39,668 nucleotides of DNA from contig JADGCO010000037.1 of the NCBI GenBank assembly GCA_015228935.1, forward strand, positions 1 to 39,668, written 5' to 3'. The notes beneath the pieces were generated by a model. That model ran no database searches. It was given only the letters and a program-made list of their open reading frames with translations, and was not told the origin of the DNA. This DNA comes from Magnetococcales bacterium (GTDB lineage: Bacteria > Pseudomonadota > Magnetococcia > Magnetococcales > DC0425bin3). Made by a program: the position numbers and the translations under genes. Position 1 is the stretch's first letter. Every line of letters starts with the position of its first letter. Positions 33,838-39,668 of the stretch are shown piece by piece.

Positions 33838-34272
33838 ATGCTGCTCGAAGTAAAACCCGACAGGATATTCATGGGCAAGCTGACTCACGACAGTGATCTG
33901 CTGGAAGAACTGAACCGGATCTGCCAGGAAAAAAACATCACCTCGGGCTGGCTGGAAGGGTTGGGAGCGGTCAAAAGGGCCAGGGTCGGATTTTATGATC
34001 AGAATACGCAGGAATATCGCTATGTTGACCTGGATGCCCCTCTTGAAATCACCCATCTGGTTGGCAACATTTCATCCAGGGATGGACAGCCCTTTGTCCA
34101 TGCCCACATCACGTTTGCCGATCACAAAGGCGCGGCTTACGGCGGCCATCTCGCACCTGGGACAATTGTATTTGCAGGAGAAATTTTGATCCGGTCTTTT
34201 GCTTCCACGGAATTTTCTCGTGCCCTGGATCCGGTGACAGGTTTGTATCTGTGGAAGGGAGAGAGTGCATAG
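33838..34272 (+). CDS. PPC/DUF296-domain protein
   Basis: 144 residues with AAGGAG before the ATG; upstream in-frame starts are not needed. The whole protein is one PPC (plants and prokaryotes conserved, DUF296) domain: SGWLEGLGAVKRARVGFYD, EITHLVGNISSRDGQPFVHAHITF, GGHLAPGTIVFAGEILI, and a final LDPVTGLYLW. The histidines (HAH and GGH) are conserved in the family and can hold a metal. In bacteria such trimeric proteins have no settled function; plant relatives have AT-hook DNA-binding partners. It stands alone between the HTH pair and a small gene. Confidence 0.9.
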   Translation: MLLEVKPDRIFMGKLTHDSDLLEELNRICQEKNITSGWLEGLGAVKRARVGFYDQNTQEYRYVDLDAPLEITHLVGNISSRDGQPFVHAHITFADHKGAAYGGHLAPGTIVFAGEILIRSFASTEFSRALDPVTGLYLWKGESA

Positions 34273-34375
34273 ACCCTTTTTTCCGATTATTTTTCCTGGT
34301 TGACAGGCCGATAATGAAATGGACTGTGTCCACACGGGTGGCAATCCATTTCCTTCCCCATGCAAGGAGAATTTC

Positions 34376-34576
34376 ATGAGTGTGTCGGTCGATGCGGCAA
34401 GTGCGGTACAAAACCCGCAGAGTACACGCCAGGCATCCGTAACGCGCCAGGCCAGTCCCTCAGAAGAACAAGGTGCCGGTGAAGCGGCTGAAACAAAAGT
34501 GCAAGAAACATCCGAACCCAAAAGTTCCGGAGGCAATCCTCCCCATGTAGGAAATAATTTAAACGTGGTGGGGTAG
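34376..34576 (+). CDS. Small disordered protein, 66 residues
   Basis: AAGGAGA lies 6 bases before the ATG and a terminator follows, so the gene is well supported despite its size. The product is polar, rich in Ser, Ala, Gln and Glu (MSVSVDAASAVQNPQSTRQA...), and ends GNNLNVVG. It has no signal peptide. Similar short disordered proteins with a VNxxG/INxxA tail occur in alphaproteobacteria-like genomes, function unknown. Confidence 0.65.
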   Translation: MSVSVDAASAVQNPQSTRQASVTRQASPSEEQGAGEAAETKVQETSEPKSSGGNPPHVGNNLNVVG

Positions 34577-34640
34577 GCAGCCGTCTTGCATTTCTTGTAT
34601 CAGCACCATGTACCTCCATTGAGTACACAGGATTTACTGG

Positions 34641-34677
34641 AGCCATTCTTGCCTGTTGGAAAGAATGGCTTTTTTTT
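34641..34677 (+). terminator. Rho-independent terminator
   Basis: AGCCATTCTT and AAGAATGGCT form a perfect 10-bp stem around a 10-base loop, followed by seven T. It serves the small gene at 34376 and lies 10 bases before the convergent znuA stop. Confidence 0.88.
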
Positions 34678-34687
34678 GGCCATTTTT

Positions 34688-35713
34688 TCAATTGCCGGCA
34701 AGACATTGCCGCAGGTCGGCAGCCAGATTTTCCAGCATCTGAAAATAGGCATCCGGTCCGGGTTGCAGGGCACTGCCCAGCGGGTCCAAAACACCCAGAC
34801 GCACGTCAAAATCCTTGAACAAACCCTGGATCATGGCCGGTTGAAACTGGGGTTCACTGAACAGGCATACCACTTTGGATTGTCGCAGCCGCTGATGCAG
34901 CTCCTGAATGCGACGCGCCCCGGGGGGCTGTTCCGGACGCAGGGTGATCGTGCCGACTCCGGCAAGTCCATAGCGGGTTTCAAAATATTGATAGGCATCG
35001 TGGAACACGATAAAAGGACGGTCGCGCACGGGAAGCAGGAGATTTCGCAATTGCAGATCCATGGCCTGCAACCGTTCCTGCACCCGCTGCCCGTTACGTT
35101 CAAACAAATTTTTTTGTTCCGGCCAAACGTCACCAAGAATACGGACCAGGGCTGCCACCAGAACCCGTCCATTTTCAGGATCCAACCAGACATGGGGATC
35201 CACAAGCGTTGCCTGGTCATGGTCGGCATGGGGATCGTTGTCATGTCCATGGTCAGACTTGGCATCCCGGGGCCCATTGTCATGTTGATGGTTGGCCTTG
35301 GCATCCCGGGGTTGATCATCATGCCCATGGGCAGCATCCCAAACCCCTCCCTGCCGACTGGGCAGGCGATGCAGGTCAGAAAGTTCCAGCATGGCCACGA
35401 CCCGGCTCCGTGCCGCCAGTGATGCCAGGGGACGCTCCAGAAACAATTCCAATTCCCTGCCCACCCGCACGATCAACCGCGACTTTTCCAGGGCACGGGC
35501 ATCCGAAGGCCGTAAAGTGTAGGTGTGGGGGGAAGCCGCACCATTCAGCAGCAGGGTGGGTGTGGCAAACCCCTCCATGATGCCCGCTACCAGAGAATGC
35601 ACAGGCTTGATGGTGACCACAACCAAGCCATCGGCAGCGCTTGTTGCCGCCAGGACAGAAGAAGTCAAAAATGTCCAGATAAGACCGCAAAGCAAAACAA
35701 ATCCTGGCGACAT
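34688..35713 (-). CDS. znuA: Zinc ABC transporter, periplasmic binding protein
   Basis: 341 residues from the ATG giving MSPGFVLLC, with GGGAGGC about 8 bases upstream; an upstream start would overlap the Zur box region. A signal peptide (FVLLCGLIWTFLTSSVLAA) exports it. Zinc ligands of the cluster A-I family are visible: His in NGAASPHTYTLRPSDA, His in VDPHVWLDPEN, His in VFHDAYQYFETRYGL, and Asp in LGVLDPLG. A histidine/aspartate-rich loop with repeats (HGHDDQPRDAKANHQHDNGPRDAKSDHGHDN) sits between ligands 1 and 2, the mark of zinc-specific ZnuA. Divergent from zur-znuC-znuB across a Zur box. Confidence 0.95.
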   Translation of the reverse strand: MSPGFVLLCGLIWTFLTSSVLAATSAADGLVVVTIKPVHSLVAGIMEGFATPTLLLNGAASPHTYTLRPSDARALEKSRLIVRVGRELELFLERPLASLAARSRVVAMLELSDLHRLPSRQGGVWDAAHGHDDQPRDAKANHQHDNGPRDAKSDHGHDNDPHADHDQATLVDPHVWLDPENGRVLVAALVRILGDVWPEQKNLFERNGQRVQERLQAMDLQLRNLLLPVRDRPFIVFHDAYQYFETRYGLAGVGTITLRPEQPPGARRIQELHQRLRQSKVVCLFSEPQFQPAMIQGLFKDFDVRLGVLDPLGSALQPGPDAYFQMLENLAADLRQCLAGN

Positions 35714-35763
35714 GAATCTGCCTCCCCAAAAATCACTTGCCTGCCTGATTGCCTTGGGCATGG

Positions 35764-35784
35764 AAATGTTATATCATAACATTT
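35764..35784. promoter_or_regulatory. Zur box between znuA and zur
   Basis: AAATGTTAT, ATC, ATAACATTT: perfect 9-bp arms, closely matching the proteobacterial Zur consensus GAAATGTTATANTATAACATTTC. It lies 51 bases from the znuA start and 82 from the chosen zur start, placed to repress both directions when zinc is plentiful. Confidence 0.9.
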
Positions 35785-35865
35785 TGCGCTGGACCATGGG
35801 TTGCGAAAAAAATGGCTCAGGAGCGTAAAATCTCCCGCCATGCATTCACGAAAGGTGTGTCACAC

Positions 35866-36363
35866 ATGGGGCTGCTGCCAGTCTTTCTGGAACGGGATCA
35901 CGATCATGAACGCTGTCTGCAAAAAACCCTCCAGGATGCAGAACGCATTTGCCGGGAACGCCGCCTGCGTCTGACACCTCAGCGGCAACGGGTTTTGGCA
36001 ATCATTGCCAGCAGTCACAAGGCCGTAGGAGCCTATGACATATTGGAGATGATGACACCTGGAGGACCCTTGCCGGCCCCGGTGACGGTCTATCGTGCCC
36101 TGGAATTTTTGATGGCCCAGGGTTTGGTGCATCGTCTGGCCAGTTTGAATGCCTATGTGGCCTGCCGACATCCGGGAGCCGACCACGGTGCCCATTTTCT
36201 GGTATGTCGGCATTGTGCCACGGTTGCCGAAATGAGCAGTGCGGCGGTCTGGCACTCCATCCAGGAAAAAGCCGCCATGGCGGAATTTACGGTGGCCACA
36301 CTGCTGGTCGAGGTGGCCGGGGTGTGTCGGCATTGTCGAGAACCTGTGGGACAGACCCCATGA
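35866..36363 (+). CDS. zur: Zinc uptake regulator, Fur family
   Basis: 165 residues from the ATG giving MGLLPVFLERDHDHERC, with AAAGG upstream; another ATG at 35812 would add 18 residues, and starts before that fall in the Zur box. Fur-family winged helix: RLRLTPQRQRVLAIIASSHKAVGAYDILE, then PVTVYRALEFLMAQGLVHRL. The dimer domain has the regulatory zinc ligands (HPGADHGAHF) and two structural CxxC pairs (CRHC, twice). It represses zinc uptake genes when zinc-bound. Its stop overlaps the znuC start as ATGA, so the regulator is made with the transporter it controls. Confidence 0.94.
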   Translation: MGLLPVFLERDHDHERCLQKTLQDAERICRERRLRLTPQRQRVLAIIASSHKAVGAYDILEMMTPGGPLPAPVTVYRALEFLMAQGLVHRLASLNAYVACRHPGADHGAHFLVCRHCATVAEMSSAAVWHSIQEKAAMAEFTVATLLVEVAGVCRHCREPVGQTP

Positions 36364-37133
36364 ACAAGGATGCATCGCCCCTGGTAACCGCCTCGGGTGT
36401 GGTCCTGACCATGGGCGGCGTGCGGGTTCTCTCCAGCGTGGAAATGAGCGTTTTGCCCGGGGAGATTGTGACGCTCATCGGTCCCAACGGGGCAGGCAAG
36501 ACCACCCTGATCCGGGTATTGCTGGGCCTGATGCCACCCGATTCAGGAGATGTGGTCCGCCGCCCGGGGATTCGGATCGGATACGTCCCGCAACGTTTGC
36601 CGCTGGATCCAATCCTCCCCCTGACTGTTGCCCGTTTCATGACCCTGACCGACCGTCGTTCATTGGCAGCCTTGCAGGAAGCATTGGCAGAGACCGGCGT
36701 CGCCCATCTGGTTGCCGCGCCGGTTGCCAGATTGTCGGGCGGCGAGATGCAACGGGTCCTGCTGGCGCGTGCCCTGCTGCGTGAACCGGATCTGCTCGTC
36801 CTCGATGAACCCGTCCAGGGCGTCGATTTTGCCGGGGAAGGGGCCATGTATGAATTGATCGGCACCATTCGCAGCCGGCGTGGTTGCGGCATTCTGCTGG
36901 TATCGCATGATTTGCATGTGGTGATGGGGGCCACCGACCGGGTGATCTGCCTGAATGGGCATGTTTGTTGTGCCGGTGCCCCAGAGACCGTGAGTCGTGA
37001 TCCGGAATATGCCCGCCTGTTTGGCCCGCATGCAGCTTCGGCCTATGCCATCTACGCCCATCGCCATGCCCGGAGCCAACATCCTGACCGTCCCCCTCAC
37101 GCCCACTGCGATTGTGCGGAGAAACCGACTTGA
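36360..37133 (+). CDS. znuC: Zinc ABC transporter, ATPase
   Basis: 257 residues. Walker A GPNGAGKTT, Q loop GYVPQRLPLD (the YVPQ form typical of zinc/manganese importers), signature LSGGEMQRVLLARALL, Walker B LLVLDEP and H in LLVSHDLHVV. It powers zinc import through ZnuB from the cytoplasmic face. The C-terminus is His/Cys-rich (YAHRHARSQHPDRPPHAHCDC), likely a metal-binding tail. It overlaps zur by four bases. Confidence 0.95.
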   Translation: MNKDASPLVTASGVVLTMGGVRVLSSVEMSVLPGEIVTLIGPNGAGKTTLIRVLLGLMPPDSGDVVRRPGIRIGYVPQRLPLDPILPLTVARFMTLTDRRSLAALQEALAETGVAHLVAAPVARLSGGEMQRVLLARALLREPDLLVLDEPVQGVDFAGEGAMYELIGTIRSRRGCGILLVSHDLHVVMGATDRVICLNGHVCCAGAPETVSRDPEYARLFGPHAASAYAIYAHRHARSQHPDRPPHAHCDCAEKPT

Positions 37134-37166
37134 TCCTGACCCACCCGATTGTTTGCAGAGGTCGGC

Positions 37167-37961
37167 ATGTTATTCGATGAGTTCCTTTGGCGTGCCCTGG
37201 CGGCAGGTGTTGGCGTGGCCCTGGTGGCGGGTCCCATGGGGTGTTTTGTCATTTGGCGGCGGATGGCCTATTTTGGCGACACCATGGCCCATTCGGCCCT
37301 GCTGGGGGTGGCCCTTGGCCTGATGTTTTCGTGGGGAACTGTCCCGGGAGTCGTGACCGTGACCATTCTGGTGGCCTTATTGCTGCTCACCTTGCAACGG
37401 CGTCCGGGTCTGGCCACGGATACCCTGTTGGGAATTCTTTCTCACCTCTCCCTGGCTGCCGGTCTGGTGGTTCTGGGATTGCTTTCCTGGCTGCGCGTCG
37501 ATGTGATGGGGTATCTCTTTGGGGATATTCTGGCAGTGGATCGTCAGGAAATCATTTTGATCTTTGGCGGAGGTGGGCTTGCCCTGGCCATTCTGGCGCT
37601 GATCTGGCGACCACTGCTGGCCATCACGGTACATGAAGACCTGGCCCGTGCCGAAGGAGTCCCCGCCGCCCGGGTCCAAATGATCTACATGCTGCTTCTT
37701 TCCCTGGTCATTGCGCTCTCCATGAAAGTGATCGGGGTAATGTTGTTGACCTCCCTGCTGATCATTCCGGCAGCCACGGCCCGCCGCTTTGCCCCTTCCC
37801 CAGAAATCATGGCGTTTCTGGCCGCCCTGTTGGGTTGTGTGGCCGTGATTCTCGGCTTGTCCGCCTCCCTGGCATGGGATACCCCCTCGGGTCCCTCCAT
37901 CGTGCTGGCAGCGGGTCTCTTATTTGTGGTCACGCTTGCCTATCCGCAAAAAAAACGCTGA
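37167..37961 (+). CDS. znuB: Zinc ABC transporter, membrane permease
   Basis: 264 residues from the ATG giving MLFDEFLWRAL, behind AGAGG; a TTG 18 bases upstream is in frame. About eight hydrophobic helices, with the family segments GCFVIWRRMAYFGDTMAHSALLGVALG and VIGVMLLTSLLIIPAATARR and the ATPase-contact loop near AVDRQEI. It forms the zinc channel in the inner membrane with ZnuC and receives zinc from ZnuA. Last gene of the zur-znuC-znuB operon. Confidence 0.95.
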   Translation: MLFDEFLWRALAAGVGVALVAGPMGCFVIWRRMAYFGDTMAHSALLGVALGLMFSWGTVPGVVTVTILVALLLLTLQRRPGLATDTLLGILSHLSLAAGLVVLGLLSWLRVDVMGYLFGDILAVDRQEIILIFGGGGLALAILALIWRPLLAITVHEDLARAEGVPAARVQMIYMLLLSLVIALSMKVIGVMLLTSLLIIPAATARRFAPSPEIMAFLAALLGCVAVILGLSASLAWDTPSGPSIVLAAGLLFVVTLAYPQKKR

Positions 37962-38067
37962 AGGGTAAGCGGTCAACGATCCACATCTTCCCCCCGATGG
38001 GATACAAACAGATCACACTCGATGACCCAGGAGACAACCCATGGCCAAAACTGGGTGGTGCCCGACA

Positions 38068-39236
38068 TTGACCTAATTGCCTGGTATGGTGTAAATTTTC
38101 TTCGACTCGGTGACATTGCCATGGAAGGAGAAAAATATGCTGCCCTTGGAAGCTTTTTGTTGCCAGAACCCAGATTGCCCGGATGCGGGGATCCGAGGAA
38201 AGAGGAACCTCAGGCGGCATGGCTATAGCGGCCATAAACAACAGATTCGAGGCTTGTTTTGCAAAACATGCCGTAAATATTTTTCCGAACGAAAAGGCAC
38301 CGTGCTTGAACATAGCCGATTGGAAACAGGTAAAGCAGTTTCACTCCTGAAACATCTGCGTGACGGTTGTGGTGTCCGAAGTACTGGCCGTTTGGTTGGT
38401 GTGTCGCCTGACACCGTTGTACGGTACTCCCGTCTTGCTGGGAGTCACGGGTTCAGGTTGCACGATGAACTTGTTGCCATATCCCCTGCAACCAAGGAAG
38501 TGCAATTTGATGAAAAGTGGGGATTTGTTTTTCAAAAAGAGGCTCATTGCGCACCAGGTATCGAGGATCAGGGGGATAATTGGGATCACACCGCACTTGA
38601 CGCAGAACATAGACTTATGTTGGCCGTTGTTCCTGGCAAGCGAACTGCGGAAAAATGCCACAAAGTTGTTTCTGAAGTAAAAAAACGAACAGAGGGGCGA
38701 ACTGACTTGTTGCTGACATCTGACGAGCATGCTCCCTGCAAATCGGCCATCAAAGCAGCCTATACTGTTGAAGATCAACATCCTGAACATCGTCAGAGAA
38801 AAAAAAACCAAACGAAAAATGCCAGGGAATCTGTGCTATGCAACAGTCCGAAAGACCCGTGAAGGTGGATGCGTGGTCAGTGTGTTGAGAACACTGGTAT
38901 TTGGGACATTCGCCCTTCTGGCTATGCTGCTTTTTCGGTCGAGTGTCAGCTCTACGATCAACACTTCCTTTGTTGAACGGCACAACGGAACAGACCGGCA
39001 TTAAAATGCTCGTAAAGCAAGGAAAACGTTAAAATTTTCTAAAAATTGGGATGTTCACAACGCACTGACATATTTTGTCGGGTATGGCTACAATTTTTGC
39101 TGGCCAGTTCGGACCTTGCGCATCAAGGAACTGGGGAGGTGGAAGGCCCGAACACCAGCTATGGCAGCAGGTCTTGCGGATCACGTATGGTCAACTGAAG
39201 AGTGGGTCTTGTTCCCGGCTAGACCTGTTAGGTCAA
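38068..39236 (+). mobile_element. Decayed insertion sequence (IS1-like)
   Basis: A 9-bp inverted repeat, TTGACCTAA (38068-38076) and TTAGGTCAA (39228-39236), brackets a broken transposase gene. I could not find a clear target duplication outside these repeats, and the transposase frame runs a few bases past the right repeat, so the ends are approximate. Confidence 0.5.
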
Positions 39237-39241
39237 CATAG
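38137..39241 (+). pseudogene. IS1-like transposase, frameshifted and with an internal stop
   Basis: AAGGAG precedes the ATG. The N-terminus is a zinc finger (CCQNPDCPDAG, then LFCKTCRKYFSERKGT), then a helix-turn-helix (GRLVGVSPDTVVRYSRLAG) and a catalytic part (VQFDEKWGFVFQKE, LLLTSDEHAP). The frame breaks in a run of nine A (38799-38807), continuing one base on with KKTKRKMPGNLCYATVRKTREGG, and later SSTINTSFVERHNGTDRH. There a TAA at 39002-39004 replaces a codon, after which the same frame goes on to a TAG at 39241 (HNALTYFVGYGYNFCWPVRTL...). IS1 uses a -1 shift, whereas here a +1 shift is needed; with the extra stop this indicates decay. Confidence 0.85.
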
Positions 39242-39303
39242 GACACGACCGAGTGTTGTACCGAATCCGAGAAATGTTGTCGTTCACGCTCTGGAGGAAC
39301 TCC

Positions 39304-39668
39304 ATGTCCCAAACCCTGACCATCGATGATATCTGGAAACTTTTTCACGAGACCAATCAACTGTTTCGGGAATCGGAGGCCAGGACAAAACACGATTTCC
39401 AGGAGGCCAGACGCCTGCTCAGGGAAGCGGAAGCCAGATCGGAACGCGATATCCAAGAAGCCAGACGTTTGTCCCGGGAAGCAGACGCCAGACTGGAACG
39501 CAACATCCAAGAGGCCAGACGACTCTCGCAAGAGGCAGAGGCCAGACTGGAACATGACCTTCAGGAAACCAGACGCCTGCTGCAGGAAGCAGATGACAAA
39601 GCGCAAGCCAGAATGGCACATGAGTTCCAGGAGGCCAGACGCCTGCTCCAGGAAGCGGATGACAAGGC
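39304..39668 (+). CDS. N-terminal part of a coiled-coil repeat protein (runs off the window)
   Basis: GGAGGAA lies about 6 bases before the ATG; the frame is open to the window end (121 complete codons). It begins MSQTLTIDDIWKLFHETNQLF and continues in 18-residue coiled-coil units (DIQEARRLSREADARLER and similar). Proteins that start with DDIWKLFxET and then repeat are known, and some carry a DUF3782-type nuclease-like C-terminal domain. Whether this one does cannot be seen. The DNA behind the repeat is a 54-bp tandem array. Confidence 0.75.
   Translation, partial: MSQTLTIDDIWKLFHETNQLFRESEARTKHDFQEARRLLREAEARSERDIQEARRLSREADARLERNIQEARRLSQEAEARLEHDLQETRRLLQEADDKAQARMAHEFQEARRLLQEADDK
39394..39668. 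repeat. 54-bp tandem repeats in the coiled-coil gene
   Basis: Units start at 39394, 39448, 39502 and 39556, each 54 bases and encoding 18 residues around QEARRLLREAEA; a longer unit (66 bases) leads to another copy near 39622. The array continues past the window. Confidence 0.85.

Overview
The window looks like about 40 kb of chromosome from a Gram-negative proteobacterium with an electron-transport-rich metabolism. It has periplasmic multiheme cytochromes, an RND pump, a Zur/Znu zinc system, a sigma-54 activator and several coiled-coil or ankyrin proteins built from tandem repeats. The style (repeat-expanded coiled coils, REP-like hairpins, ankyrin proteins, large hybrid kinases) reminds me of magnetotactic or related Alphaproteobacteria-like lineages such as Magnetococcales. 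That is an impression; no taxonomic marker in the window proves it. Most genes are moderately GC-rich. Three stretches are visibly AT-richer and may be acquired: about 19.0-21.0 kb, 32.5-33.8 kb and 38.1-39.2 kb (a decayed insertion sequence).

Layout. 0-2.2 kb: the 3' end of an unknown gene, a cyclic-nucleotide-gated potassium channel and a small hypothetical gene. 2.2-7.0 kb: a single-domain response regulator, a 1072-residue hybrid histidine kinase and a coiled-coil membrane protein made of 21-bp tandem repeats. 7.2-11.4 kb (minus strand): a deacetylase fused to a degenerate formyltransferase-like domain, preceded by a sigma-54 enhancer-binding protein whose receiver domain has lost its phosphorylation residues, and a repeat-built segment that may itself be coding. 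11.4-17.2 kb (plus strand): a good sigma-54 promoter, a secreted ankyrin protein, a 7-heme cytochrome, a cytochrome b and an 8-heme cytochrome, closed by a clear terminator. I read this as one electron-transfer operon probably controlled by the divergent activator.

17.3-21.0 kb: an ABC exporter followed by two unrecognised AT-rich genes. 21.1-27.0 kb (minus): an RND efflux pair and a secreted ankyrin protein with histidine-rich stretches. 27.2-32.3 kb: purB, a radical SAM protein, a sugar-nucleotide epimerase and a membrane-anchored ZapE/AFG1-type ATPase. 32.3-34.6 kb: a promoter and two-gene pair that could be a toxin-antitoxin-like module, a PPC-domain (DUF296) protein and a small protein with a terminator. 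34.7-38.0 kb: znuA diverging from zur-znuC-znuB around a near-textbook Zur box. 38.1-39.7 kb: a broken IS transposase and the start of a coiled-coil protein running off the window.

The most interesting points are: the sigma-54/multiheme operon with an activator carrying a pseudo-receiver; the possible hidden repeat protein upstream of that activator; the pseudo-formyltransferase/deacetylase fusion; and the two AT-rich gene pairs of unknown function. No tRNA, rRNA or CRISPR array was seen.
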